This document shows positions 40,247 to 53,383 of a DNA stretch of 64,000 nucleotides, in pieces; the first letter of the stretch is position 1, and each line of letters begins with the position of its first letter. The position numbers were made by a program, and so were the translations under genes. Origin of the DNA: Glandiceps talaboti (lineage: Eukaryota > Hemichordata > Enteropneusta > Spengelidae). The DNA lies in contig NC_135560.1 of the NCBI RefSeq assembly GCF_964340395.1, positions 9,805,098 to 9,869,097 on the forward strand, in the 5' to 3' direction. The notes under the pieces were generated by a model that saw only the letters and a program-made list of their open reading frames with translations, searched no databases and was not told where the DNA came from.

Positions 40247-40247
40247 T
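40124..40247. repeat. CA/CATA microsatellite
   Basis: CA repeats with CATA and CATGCA interruptions just 3' of the LINE tail. It may have grown from the element's 3' tail or be independent. Confidence 0.95.
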
Positions 40248-40439
40248 ATGACACAGTTTTGTATATTTTGAACAGCATCCACATATTCAAAGTGGCTTGT
40301 AGCCATTAAACAGAATTCTTCCTGTTGAGGAAAAAAAATACATTTTTTAAAATTGAAAAAAATACCCACATGTGTGAGTGGGTACTTCTAGGAGTACATG
40401 TGGAATTAGGAAAACTTTTTTTGAATATTTAAAACAAAA

Positions 40440-40447
40440 CAAACAAC

Positions 40448-40491
<44 letters not shown>
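40440..40491. repeat. (CAA)n microsatellite
   Basis: A CAA triplet run, nearly perfect from about 40452. Confidence 0.95.
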
Positions 40492-42389
40492 TATAAACTC
40501 ATTCAAACATTTTTGATTCTGTGAGTAGGGATTTCATTTGTACCTATAATGAACCAACAGTCCATAAACATTCATTTCTCACATATAAACTCTAAATCGA
40601 TCCAAGTACATACATCATACATTTCCACTCCTGACATCATAGAGCAAAGGGAATGCCTCATTGTGAGATGTAGCTTAATTTTCAACCCACCAGAATACCA
40701 TCAAGTAATCAATATTCTCCAGTCAGCAATTATCTCCCACATAAAAAAAAAAAACCTACACAGTAATTTTCTATCACTATTACAGTCTCACGGCTTGACA
40801 TCGACAACATATTTTCTTTATTATTTTCTTGTGGGTTGAGATCTTAGCAATTTCCTACATAATCACTGTCTGGTGGGTTGAGAAGTATATATCGTAAAGG
40901 TAGGCACATCAATTTGTTTATCAAAAGACACTAATTACATATGTGTAATTAACTTAATACTAAAAGTTGAAATGAGCTATGTGGGTTGTAGATAATGTCT
41001 CTCTCTAGACATAATACTAATGATGGTTTATTTAGACGGTCTCACCAGTCCTCCCGAGCACAGAGCATCACAGAAACACGTCAAAAAACGATTAGCCCTA
41101 TGTAGTCAATGAGGGCCCACAGTACAAGGATATTCGAGTACAATTATGCAGCAGATATCGGTACATACAAAACAGCCCTTTTAGCAGATGCTCCGTGGAC
41201 TGGTGAGAGAGTCTATGGTTTATTCAGAAACAATAGGCCACTGGCCTTAAATGCTTTACAATACAGACAAACTTAAAATTGTGTGGACGCAAAAATGTTG
41301 TCCAGTAGTTGTGGCAAAGGAATGTAACAATTGACAACTGAGTATTATCGACCAATGAATTGGAGCATTTGTTCATAACAAGGAAAATAAATTTAGATAA
41401 ATTATGCAAAAGTAAAAGTACTAGAAGTTTACATGAGATTCAAAAATCTAACCAATGTTGGAAAGGTATATAAAAATATCTTGAAATATTATCGATTCAG
41501 AGTATAAAGGGTAGACGTGACAAAAGTGAAACTATTGGTTTCACAAAGAGTACAAATTCTTTCCAGACCATATCTTTAGTAAACCTAGATATTTTTCGCT
41601 ATTAGAATATTTGGCGATTTTAATTTTCAGCAAGTTTTCATAGACTAATTACCAAACTGGTACACTGTGTTCATGTACAAGAAGGCAGTTTAGTCACTTC
41701 TTATTTTCACGCAAAATAAGCAAAAATAAGTCTTTAGTAAAAATGTCTCGATTTACAGTTGAATTTGTGTTTATTTCACATAACGCAAATCTTGTGCTCT
41801 CTAGGCTGACTTCACACACAATACAAGTCTCCATCGTGAAATACAAGGAAAAAAGTGTAAGTTTTGAAGAATTTGAGAACTGACTTCCTGAAATGCGTTA
41901 AATCATAAACTTTCAGTGAATAGACTAATATTTCACAGCAAAAAATGCAAAAATGTTAAAATCATCTACCTTTGATCAATCACTAATGCTGGCTGTCAAA
42001 TTCAACCACGCAGTCATTCTAACTAAAATACTGTTTTTTCTCCTCCTTATCAAAACTACACATCACTCATGGAAGAAATTTCCAATTCCAGTTTATCAGA
42101 TTCTCCTGTAATGTGGGTCAAATTACATATCTTAAGATATGACATTCAACTAGGATGCGATCAATCAAATATCTGTACAATAATGTTATTCACGGGTAAA
42201 ATAAAGCTGTTGTTTGCATATCAACTGAATAACCTGCGACGTAGGAGAACAAACATTGGTAACATGAGGACTTGTATTTTCTGCTTTCTGCAGGAATTGA
42301 GCACGAAACTGTTTATATTGCAGACTATGGTAATGCCTGAGTGGGCTTTTTAGAGAAATGTGTAGATTTGAAGCTGATAGTTAAGTGTA

Positions 42390-42426
42390 CATACATGCAC
42401 ACATACATGCCTATACACACATGCAT

Positions 42427-42495
<69 letters not shown>

Positions 42496-42496
42496 T

Positions 42497-42531
<35 letters not shown>

Positions 42532-42556
42532 TACATACATACATACATACATACAT

Positions 42557-42593
<37 letters not shown>

Positions 42594-42610
42594 TATACAT
42601 ACATACACTC
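42390..42610. repeat. CA and CATA compound microsatellite
   Basis: A long CA run (about 42428-42491) followed by alternating CATA and CA blocks. The histidine/threonine and cysteine/valine frames are artefacts. Confidence 0.97.
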
Positions 42611-43079
42611 ACACTGAACACTATAATATTCAATGGAAATGATATTACAGAAAAAGTTCAGCCGTCGTGCAGATTAAAATTCAGTCCATGGGGGCTGGTT
42701 TTTATAAAATAAATATGACTTAATTTGACTGACTACAGAGTTGGTAATTATCCATGTTGCTTATTACTAATTATAACTGAGTTAGATAAGGGTGATCTGT
42801 TATCTTTGTTGCTCATCTTAATGTTCAATTCATAAAGAGATTTTAACACTCCTAATGCCTTATTAAAAATACCAACTGAAGTCAGCAGGACACTGCGGAC
42901 CAATTGACGTACATCCTGAATCACTATATGCGATGTGTGATAATTGTTGAACAGATATGTAGTGTCATGTAGTGTTGTCAACTCACTGAGGAAAAAGAAA
43001 CAACTGTGCGAGAGGATGGGATGACATTATTTGTCTTGTTTGATACTTTGAACCCCGGGGCTTCTCTCCTTATTTGAGT

Positions 43080-43400
43080 ATACGTATATGTGCTGCCCTT
43101 TGGGGTGCGTTTTCTAGCCCTTTGATCTAAAATTGGGTCTGTTTTTGTTGAGTTGAAGAGTCTAAAACGGGGTCCACTTTGTATTATTTTCAATTTTACT
43201 TGGTCTAAAATGTGGTCCACTGTCCTTGCCTCCTAAGGAAAGTGTATTTATTAGGTCTAAATTTTCATCTTTTAAAAACCTGTAATGGTCTAAAATGGGG
43301 TACTGATTTTTGGTCAAAGTGGGTCTAAAATGAGGCCTGGGGTTTCCAGCACTGGCCACTGGTACCGCCCCAGGGGTTTGAACTTGCCTAGGAAAACTTA
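43080..43400. repeat. Interspersed repeat with recurring GGTCTAAAATGGGGT
   Basis: The word tctaaaat(g/t)gggt recurs about six times (near 43126, 43161, 43203, 43287 and 43323, and shortened near 43255) with irregular spacing of 35-50 bp, followed by a GC-richer end (gtaccgccccaggggtttga). The unit number and GC shift suggest a transposon-derived fragment. The family is not identified. Confidence 0.55.
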
Positions 43401-43439
43401 CAAACAACTGAGTGGAAGGAGAGGGCGATATTCAATAAA

Positions 43440-43885
43440 ATGGTCATGAGCTAACATTTGGGATGGTAGCATTTGTTACAATAATTATGATCTAGCATTT
43501 CAAACTCACCTGGGGACAAGAAACAATCACGTTGGAGGGGATATCAACATTTGTTACAATGGCCATGATCTAGCATCTTAAACTCATACAAGAACAAGAA
43601 ACAACTATGTAAGAGGAGGGGATAGCAGCAATTTTTGGAATGGTCATGATCTAGCATTTCAAACACACCTGAGACCAAGAAAAACTGTGTGGGAGGAGGC
43701 ATTTGTTAGAAAATCTAGCAAAATCAAACTCCTCCACGAATGACAAACAACCATTTGCGAGGAGTGGATGGCAGCATTTGTTGTTATGGTCATGATTTAG
43801 CATCAAACAACGCACCTGAGAACAAGAAATGACTTTATAGGAAGAGGGGATGGCATCAATTGCTAGAATAGTCGTGGGCTAATTC
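43440..43885 (+). repeat. Tandem repeat, about 87-bp period, 5 copies
   Basis: Copies contain gcatttgttacaat, ggtcatgatctagcatttca, aactcacctg, agaacaagaaacaactatg and ggaggggat in this order. Identity between copies is moderate. Confidence 0.85.
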
Positions 43886-46789
43886 CAACTGCCACCTAAA
43901 GTGATGTCATGACACAGAGCTAACCGAGGGCAGATCATTGGTTCAGTGTTGTAGTAGATGATATAAAATTTATGAGGTATATGAACTTCACTTTGTAAGT
44001 GACTGATGAGGTTTGATCAGTCAGCCGCAGCACAATCAAAGTGATATATTATGCATTTATGAGTTGATATTTTAGAAAACGATTTTGCATTCATTTACAA
44101 CTGAATGACATAGTAGTGATCGAGCTATACATTATATACTTGAACTACACGTCTGATCTATGCTTTTTCATTTGAGATGACATACAAATGTCAGAACCTG
44201 CTGTTTGACACAGAACTGTTTTATGGTTACATATTGTATCACAGATTGAAATGTGTGAATGTTCTATTAGTATAACTTTTTTATGGATTCTGAAGGTGTC
44301 GAGGGTTGCGACGGCTCTCTTAATTAACAGAAAAATTGACGTCTATTTTAATAAATTAAATATTTTCATTTTTAAAAAAATATGCTAGGCCAACCGAAGT
44401 GTTGTTGTGTGAAGTGTATATCATTTTATTTCATGATTTTAAAAGTTTCATTGATACATCTATGAGTCATACTAGACTAATACGTGCTTTCAAATGTACA
44501 CACTGAGATGATAACAGAGTTCCTGACCTACACATGGCTTGCTTTCTCAACTTCTTCCACTCCTGGAAATAGATGCATTTTTGTAAACTTTGGGTTGTAG
44601 AGAATCATTTTATGATTCACTTACATTACGTGTGTGATTTCTGAGAACTACACAGTGAAAATTATTGGTTGTCCATTGCTTAGCTCTTATTAGCAGCCGT
44701 GCATTGTCTCATGGGGGCTAGCCTCATAAATATGGAATGGTTGAACACTGCATATTCATGAGTATGGAACACATGAACATTGAATATTCATGAGTTGTCT
44801 TGTGTTGTGTTGCCTAGTACATTTACATAATTTCTACACGAGTTGATTCAGCGTTTCCCTTTAAAGTTATAGTGACTTGATCACCAGGTGATATACTCTG
44901 CTTTTTTTCTCTTTCAAAAACGGCTTTCCGTTTTTTTATCCGACACATACTTCTTATGTTATTCATATGGAAAGGGTAGAAAATTATGCGTTCACCAGCT
45001 TCAAAAATATCGGCTCAATGAATACGGTATTTGTTGGCATTGATTGCACTATTTGTGTTTGTACACTGATACAGGGAGTCTTTATGTACTCAGTCTCATG
45101 ATTCCATGTTATCTGTTGTAGGCGTATGATGCTAACAGAAACAGAAGACACCCTAACTTGCTAATCCAACAGAAAGTGATATATAATCGCTACGACATCA
45201 GCCATTTCCCGAATTGTTCAGGTATTTCGGAAATATAACTTTCATTGCGTATTAGCGAGCATATCAAATCATTGAACGCAATGCGTATCATTTTCAAACT
45301 AATATTGATGGCAAAAACCCCATACAAACTTAGTCATATTTTTTAGAATGATGACGAGCCACGATAACTTTAAATACTTGAAACTATACCAAATACCACA
45401 TAATTGCATATTCAATGACCATAGACTACGAGTACTAAAATTTTAACCAATACAAAGAACATACTTTTGATAAGCTAGAAGAGCTTTCGACTGCAAACAA
45501 TCAGTCTTGTTCACTCATGATAGATGGCGCTATGGACTATAATCATTGTTTTTTCATCCATCGATCCTGACCCCCATCCCCCTATTTACAAAGAATTGTA
45601 GTTCATAGTGAAATATTGTTGAACAAAGGACTGTGATCATTATAGCATCTCATTCATATCACTAGTACAAAACCAATTAATCACTATCATGTACAAAGAT
45701 CTTACTTTCAGTGCACTCTGAACTATTCAATAGTTCACGAAAAATGGTAACGTCATTGATCAACTTGAACTCTTTTGCTATGAATATCTAATTGCAATCG
45801 TATATACTAAATGGCACCGCCCTGACCCGAATGTTAAAAAGTTAACACAGGTGAGAGATTTTGTGATTTTCACCTCTGAATTTGCAGCCTCCTTGGAGAC
45901 ATCCATTCAATACATTGTCATAACCAATTCCTGTTTTATGAAGTCAAATTAATGACGGAAAACACATTATGTTTTAAATAAATTGAGAACATTTAATGGC
46001 CGTATATCATGGCAAATTACAAATATAAATAACTTGTCAAATTTGGGCGAACCAAAGTAATTTCTGGAGCCTCAAATCCAATTGTGGACTGGCTCCCAAA
46101 TGATGAATATATAATTCCCAACCAATGTCACAGGGGACTCTTCTTGGAGATATACTCTCTATGAAATGAATAAACAGTCATGGAATGATGAGTTCGTCAT
46201 CCTATTCAACCATGGACTTATACTCCTATTTCGTGTGTGATTCTTCTAAATATTTCATAAAAATACACTTGCAGTGTGGTATTTGATATATTCCAAAAAC
46301 GCGTACCTTCAAGGCACTAATCATTTTTTGATAGTTATAACAACAATTTCACTGACTTAGTAATGAAATTTCCATCAAAAATTTGTTTGAAATGATTACT
46401 TGCCAACGGTCAATGTTATAAGCTTATATTTTTTATGAGTCAAGATATTGCTGTTGGGATGTTCATATCGTCCCCCTTAGGTCCTTTTCAACAAACAAAC
46501 ATGTTTTCTTTATTTCGTCCTCTGAAAGTTTTATGAGGTAAAACAGATCTACAGCTATGTTTGATTTATTTTTTAAACCTTGTGTAGTTTTTTTTACCCT
46601 CTACACTTCCTAATAATAACCTTTCCATTATTTGTACAAGGAGATGAATAAAAAATTCGTTCCTTTTTGTTAGATTGGTAATTTGTCAATCGGCTACCCA
46701 TGTTTGTATTTTATAATACATAAATATTCACACCATTAATATTTAAGGGTGCATGGTATTAAAGTTGATAAAATCTGCCTGTGCCCTAG

Positions 46790-47245
46790 GTTTTTCTTGA
46801 GGTTCTCATAAACATTTTGGTTCAAGATATGGAAATCTATGCCAAGTTTTGAAAGATTTCACCCACTATTAGTAGGATTCCCAGCCAAAATAATAGCACA
46901 AGGTATTGACATCACTGCTGTTTTTACCAGATTTCTCCCTACTGTTGCTTAGATTCTCAGCCAAAATTATGGTTCAAGATATAAAAATCTATGCAAGTTT
47001 TGAATGATTTCTCCTACCACCTATTTCTCGGTCAACATTATAGCACCACATACTGAAATCTCTGCTGGTTTTACCAGATTTCTCCCCTCTGTTAGATTCT
47101 AAGCCAAATTTACGGTTCAAGAAATCTAAGCAAGTTTTGAAAGATTTCACCCAGTCCAAATTATAGCACCAGATACTGAAATCTCTGCTGGTTTTACCAG
47201 ATTTCTCCCCACTGTTGTCAAAATGATGATACAAGGTATGGAAAT
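46790..47245 (+). repeat. Tandem repeat, about 150-bp period, 3 copies
   Basis: Words repeated in order: ggttcaagata, aaatctatgcaagttttga, agatttcaccca, tatagcacca, tactgaaatctctgctggtt and ttaccagatttctcccc. The open frame at 46989-47234 (-) is a by-product of the repeat. Confidence 0.8.
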
Positions 47246-48155
47246 CTTTACACCTTTCTCTTTCTCCGTTACTGGAGTTTTCAATACTGCCTTCACACTA
47301 TACAGTTTACACATACTGAAATAACCTACTCACAGTCATCTAGTTTTGAATGCTTGCGTCAGATTGATCAATTCCCATGGTATGTTTCTTAAGTCTATTA
47401 TGTACCAATTAGGACTACTACGAAGCTTTGAGAACATGTATGGTCTTAAAATATTAATAACATAAATAATCTTATTATTTCAAGTCAGCCAATGTTTTTT
47501 AATATGCTCAATAAATGCAGAAAAGCTTTCTGCGAACACTGTAGCATTAATCCATAATGAACTGCCTCTCTACTTCAAATCGGAATCCTTTGCTAGTTTT
47601 TTGTTATCCAAACTGGCTTCCAGCACTTCAAATGTCTCATAAAAAACAACCCCTGCAGACACGAAGAATTATTTCAACAATTGGTCTGAAGTCGTCAAAT
47701 TATTTAATCAAGTTGATATTGTTACTTTTTTGAGTATGGAAATAATTTTAACGAGAATGTAAAGAAATCATTTTATTCTTGGAAGTATGCCAGGGTGAAA
47801 TGATAGTTTGTATGATGGTGAAGCAGTCGTGTTCTTAGTTTGTATCAATGGTAGGGCATCACTTTGTGACTTGCAGTCTTCTAAGAATTAGTTAGAGATC
47901 ATTTTCTTAATGACTTACTCATGCTGTTTGTTGAAAAGTCATCTTTTCAAATGTTTCTGAAGGCAGAAAAACTGAATTACTTGTCATTGTGGATATTCTT
48001 TTAATTGTCTCCCCCCCCCCTCCCCACACATAGATATGTGAAGGAAGGAAAACTGAATTATTTGTCATTGTAGGTGCTCTTTCCCCCTCCCACACACATG
48101 CATGAAGGAAGGTAAAGTGAAATATTTGTAACTATGGGCGCTCTTTTAATTGCCT

Positions 48156-48158
<3 letters not shown>

Positions 48159-48222
<64 letters not shown>
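48159..48222. repeat. (GT)n microsatellite followed by G-rich tract
   Basis: GT repeats with one TATG interruption, followed by ttgtgggggagggggagggg. Two C-rich runs (48011-48022 and nearby) lie just to the left, beside related gaaggaaaactgaatta words that recur about every 60 bp. Confidence 0.95.
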
Positions 48223-48223
<1 letters not shown>

Positions 48224-48493
48224 TGTGGGGGAGGGGGAGGGGGGCATTTCTGATTAGTTTAATGTAACAAGACTACACCTAAATATTTGGACATTCCATT
48301 GGTATCTTTGAATAAAAGAGATCAAGAACTTTCTAGAAATTTGTCATTGTGGGCATTGTTTTAATTTTCTCCTCAAACATGTGTATAGGGAGCACTCACG
48401 ATAACAACAACAACAACTACTGAAGTCTAGAACTTAGAAGGATAGTATTAATGTTAAAAGAATTAAGAAATGGAGTCACTAACATTTCACACC

Positions 48494-49516
48494 ATATGAG
48501 GTTTGTCTGTAGTCATATATGTTGGACTGTATGGTTTGTCTGTAGTCATATACTGGACTATGTATGGTGTGTCTGTAGTCATATACTGGACCGTATGGTT
48601 TGTCTGTAGTCATATACTGGACTGTGTATGGTGTGTCTGTAGTCATATGTTGGACCGTATGGTTTGTCTGTAGTCATATGTTGGACTGTATGGTTTGTCT
48701 GTAGTCATATACTGGACTGTGTATGGTTTGTCTGTAGTCATATGTTGGACTGTATAGTTTGTCTGTAGTCATATACTGGACTGTGTATGGTGTGTCTGTA
48801 GTCACATGTTGGACTGTGTATGGTTTGTCTGTAGTTATGTGTTGGACTGTCTATAGTTTGTCTGTAGTCATATACTGGACTGTGTATGGTTTGTCTGTAG
48901 TCATATGTTGGACCGTATGGTTTGTCTGTAGTCATATGTTGGACCGTATGGTGTGTCTGTAGTCATATACTGGACTGTGTATGGTGTGTCTGTAGTCATA
49001 TGTTGGACTGTGTATGGTTTGTCTGTAGTTATGTGTTGGACTGTCTATAGTTTGTCTGTAGTCATATACTGGACTGTGTATGGTTTGTCTGTAGTCATAT
49101 GTTGGACTATGGTTTGTCTGTAGTCATGTGTTGGACTGTGTATGGTTTGTCTGTAGTTATGTGTTGGACTGTCTATGGTTTGTCTGTAGTCATATGTTGG
49201 ACTGTGTATGGTTTGTCTGTAGTTATGTGTTGGACTGTGTATGGTTTGTCTGTAGTCATATGTTGGACCGTATGGTTTGTCTGTAGTCATATGTTGGACC
49301 GTATGGTTTGTCTGTAGTCATATGTTGGACCGTATGGTTTGTCTGTAGTCATATACTGGACTGTGTATGGTGTGTCTGTAGTCATATGTTGGACTGTGTA
49401 TGGTTTGTCTGTAGTTATGTGTTGGACTGTCTATGGTGTGTCTGTAGTCATATGTTGGACCGTCTATGGTTTGTCTGTAGTCATATGTTGGACTGTGTAT
49501 GGTTTGTCTGTAGTAA
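48494..49516. repeat. Minisatellite, 31/33-bp units, about 31 copies
   Basis: The unit is tatggtttgtctgtagtcat followed by atgttggactgtg (33 bp) or a 31-bp form ending in ggaccg; a few are shorter. Variants alternate between tatactgg, tatgttgg and tatgtgttgg. Runs of 33-bp units keep both strands open, giving 11-residue repeats (minus strand DYRQTIHSPTY-like). It lies in an intron about 0.8 kb from exon 50338-50447. Confidence 0.95.
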
Positions 49517-50337
49517 GATATACCACAGTCTGTCTTTGATGTGTGTATAGTATGGCATGTCAGTGTGGGTTAGGTATGTCAGTGTGGATCACAGGTGTGA
49601 CATCAAAGTGATCACTCATCAATGTGACAGCTTCACACCGGTATTTTCTCATTGCTAAAATTCATACATGTTGTAACAGAAGATAAAACAAGGTGTCTGC
49701 ATCAATTACTCATCACTTACAAATAACCTTTCCTTTTCTCACTATCACCATACTTCACTATTAAGCAGTACCCTTCTCCTTTCAACTCACATCAAATCAC
49801 TGTCTTCCATTACGTTGCCAACAGCGGGTATTAATGACAAAACATCCCTATCCATCACCATCCACCAGACTACTTTATCAACTTTTAAGTTCATTTCTCT
49901 AGGCATCATTTTTTTTCTCTCTCTCCCTGACCATGACCCTTCAGTTTAACAGAGTCAGTGACTCCTTTCACTCTCTACTTTGCCTTCCGTTATGGGAGTG
50001 TTAATTTATGACGCACTTTTTAACTGTTTGTCACTTCGAGTCATATCATCATTTTAAACTTTACTACTGCCTCAGAATCTCACTTAACCTTTACTGACCA
50101 CCTTTTCAAGGCTATTTATAAGAACTCCCCTGTCTCCGTCTTCGATAGATTACTCACATGACCCAGTTCCCAACTCATCACTTAGTCTAATACAGCCTTT
50201 AGGCTACACTATATTTCTATAAAATATCATAAAGCGCTAATACATTTATTTTCCATCTAGCTGCATTTCTAGAGTTTGACCTCATAAAAGTTGGCTGCCA
50301 GGGTTTTCATTAGCGGTAAAAACTTTGGTTTACTCAC

Positions 50338-50447
50338 CCACAACCTGCTGCGGTCCCGGAGTCAAACAGAAAGATTGAGTGTCGCTCACCACAGGCTACT
50401 TGATTGACATGGAGGTGTTGGAGAGGACGCAACAAGTGAGGTTTGAC
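50338..50447 (-). CDS. RCC1-repeat gene, exon 3 of 5 seen (110 bp)
   Basis: The acceptor is actcttgcag and the donor GTGAGT. It enters in phase 0, matching the previous exon, and leaves two bases (GG) of a glycine codon. The peptide contains PLQHLHVNQVACGERHSIFL, again the VACGxRHSxxL blade end, followed by FDSGTAAGC, the start of the third blade where the usual VYxWG is replaced by TAAGCG. The exon is too short to stand out as an open frame. It was recognised from the motif and confirmed by its splice sites and phase (36 codons plus 2 bases). A minisatellite with 31/33-bp units begins about 0.8 kb downstream in gene orientation. Confidence 0.92.
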
Positions 50448-50587
50448 CTGCAAGAGTTTAGAAAAGCCTCTGTGATTTACAACTGTGTGTAGATTGCTAG
50501 GGGAAGGTATCAACTAAGGGAATGTACTACAACTCAATGTGACCTTGCATAATCAATATTCATACATTCATCCATGTACGTACATTT

Positions 50588-50588
<1 letters not shown>

Positions 50589-50624
<36 letters not shown>

Positions 50625-50690
50625 GACAGACTCATTCACTCACTCTCACTCACCCATCCATCCATCCACCCACCCACCCACCCACAAAAA
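50589..50690. repeat. (CAGA)n, (CACT), (CATC), (CACC) short repeats
   Basis: About ten CAGA units (50591-50630) are followed by CACT, CATC and CACC runs, 140-240 bp from RCC1 exon 50338-50447 on its 5' side in gene orientation. Confidence 0.95.
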
Positions 50691-53128
50691 AACCTAACTG
50701 ATCACTTCCTTGTCCATTACTAACCAAATGTCAAACACATTCTTTTTCCCAACCCAATCACAGAAGATGTATTTTTTCCCAGTTGGGAGGGGGGCTTCTA
50801 TTTGTGTAATTGATGTACATTTTGAAGGACATTTCTTGGAAAAAGCTTACGAGATTCCTATCAATATTATCTCCATAATACCATACTGCTGAAGAGTACA
50901 AACATGTTTTTCCACATATCTTGTACTATTTCAACAAAATTATGTGTCACTTGCCCCAATTTTGACTATAACCATTGTCGTTGAATTTGAATAATGTACT
51001 TTAGTAGACAATTTCAATCCATTTTTTTAATGCCAAGGTTATTAAAGGTTAATCTTAACTTTGCGACAGATAATGTACAACTTTCAAAATCAGTCCATCG
51101 GGACCCCCATTAGCAGTGCCAAAAATCCTAACAGAATATGGGCCAGGTTCACACAGGATATCCTAAAGTCTTGAGCAATTTTAAATCCTGCCTAGAAATA
51201 AGGAAATAGCAACAAAAATATGAAATCTTGCCATCGATCTCTGGGGAACTCCTTGATGAGATCGTATGTATTTTGGTTTGCAATTTTGAAAATTGGGGCG
51301 CACAGTCAAGGACGGATAATGAAATGAAATCAAAATAAATGGCGTTTTGAAGATATAATTATGGAAAATAATGGTTGCTTTGAATAGTATTGCTGAATTA
51401 CTGTGTTAATGAAATATGGTATTTCCTATTTAGTGGTGATCATAAGGAACTTGGTAATTACTCCCTGGTGGCAGGAATTGATATGGATTAGTCCAGCTAA
51501 TCGCTAGACCAAACTCCAGCAAGGATTTGTGTCAGTTGTGCCACTAATTCCAATCTCTCTAGGGACTGCAGATGAACTCGTTTCAAATTCTGAATTCACT
51601 TAACTAATCGGGGGTATTTCTACGGTGCCATGTACACACACACGGGGGGATTACAGGCCCATTAGAGACATAAAAAATGTCTATATTAAACATAAGACTG
51701 CAATACTACCATATTTTCTAATTGCTTATGGCTGCCTACATTCTCATGGCTAAACAATGTGCTGCCGAAGGAGAGGGCATCTGGTGGTGGCCATCTTCAG
51801 ATTCAGTTATTGTGTAGCTTTATTTCTCTGTCATAAATACGAGTTTCTAAAGCCAGATGGATCTCATGGTTATCCAGGAAGTCGAGGGTTTATATTACTG
51901 GAATATGATTTGTTTGTTCTTCTGACCACATAGACTGACTGAATCAGACAGTGTACGTTATGATTGAACACTGCCCCCAACAGGCAATAGTAAAAAAAAA
52001 AAAAAATTGTACCGATACATGCAAAAAAGTGAATACTGCCCTCTAGCTATATATCTGACAATTGTTTTTCTTTTGTTTTTTGCTCACAGTTGCTGATCCA
52101 TCCACATATCAACCCAAACAAACAATAAAAAGTCCTGAATAAAATATTCAAATTCAAAAACAAAGACATGCATTCTATTCACAACATCACAACATGAACA
52201 GCTTTTTTTGTTTTCAATGTCCTGTTCATACAAAGCAAACAACATGACTGATAATCACTGCACTGAGTAACAATGCAATGCAAAAGTACATGCAAACATC
52301 AAATCAGCATCAAAACACACCGCTGTTAGATTTTCAACCTATTTTACTCAGATCAGTACTCTACAGGTATTGTCATCTCAGCATGTACTGTTAGATAGCA
52401 AGCTATAAGAAAACTGTTAGTAAAAATCAAAGCTCTACTAAAAACTCACATTAGCTGTAACTTTTTGCATACATCTTATATATTTTTCGTTGAAATTGGA
52501 ATATCAATTTGGTATTCAAGATACTACAAAAGACCTAAACAAAATGACGACACAAAAGGGTTCTAAATACAAATTTAAATTTGTACAAACATGTTGTGAT
52601 TACATGTTGTCACGGCGATAATGAAGATTTTTTTTTGACGGATAAAACAACATAAAATAGCATTTACAAAGATTCATATATTTTCCTTCAAGACTATGTT
52701 GACTTTTGCATAGATACGAAAAGTTCATAATTTTAACATTACAGCTATTATGACTTCAGTCTTGTTTCTAAAACATCACACCTCAAAAAATACAATATTT
52801 TTGGAACATTAACATTACATGATATTCTTTTCAATGTTTTGCTTGTAACAGTGTTAACATCTCAGGCAATGATGTTATAGGAACAAGACTGTCAGCAAAA
52901 ATGCTAAAAAGGAAGAAGTTACAAAATATATTTATGATATCAAGCTCCTATGCAGTGTTACAGTAAAACAGTTTACTGTGTTGTTACTATGTTGTTCCAC
53001 AGTAACGCGGCAACCACCACCACCCATATTTAATTTGCCATGTTCTTCAAATCAAAAGTATAGTAACGATAAAACAAGACAACTTTGTCAATCAATGATG
53101 TAATATTCAATGAATCAACCAGCTGTAC

Positions 53129-53383
53129 TTGGCCACAATTTTACACCACATAGCAATGAACTTGGCACACTGTACTAAAGAAAGCTGGTTGGTTTATTGG
53201 TATAAAACTAATGTACTGCATTATAAATATGATGCTCCACTTTTTGCACGTACATCAAATCGTAACGTGAACGAATGCACTCCAGAGCAAAAGACCTTGA
53301 TATTAAACCATCAATATTTGCATAACATGTATATTACAAAGTACTCTGTGATTTCATCAATTCTGTGCGACAGTCAAATGTGA
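53129..53383 (+). CDS. Unidentified ORF, first of three in a row
   Basis: Open for 84 codons, with an internal methionine at 53156. The composition (Trp, Tyr, His and Cys spread evenly, no simple repeats) looks more protein-like than neighbouring chance frames. No domain is recognised. Near its end, gtcaaat is followed by GTGAGT, a strong donor-like site, so this might be an exon rather than a whole ORF. It is antisense to the RCC1 gene and inside its intron. It could be an unrelated nested gene, a decayed mobile or viral insertion, or chance. Confidence 0.25.
   Translation: MATILHHIAMNLAHCTKESWLVYWYKTNVLHYKYDAPLFARTSNRNVNECTPEQKTLILNHQYLHNMYITKYSVISSILCDSQM

Larger units (their letters stand above)
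34636..50337 (-). other. Intron between RCC1 exons 3 and 4
   Basis: About 15.7 kb, the largest intron seen. It carries two minisatellites, MITE-3, large CA/CATA/GA/GT microsatellites, the LINE tail at 39845-40106, an interspersed TCTAAAATGGGGT-type repeat (43080-43400) and tandem repeats near 43.4 and 46.8 kb. I see no coding exon other than the LINE remnant. Confidence 0.75.
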
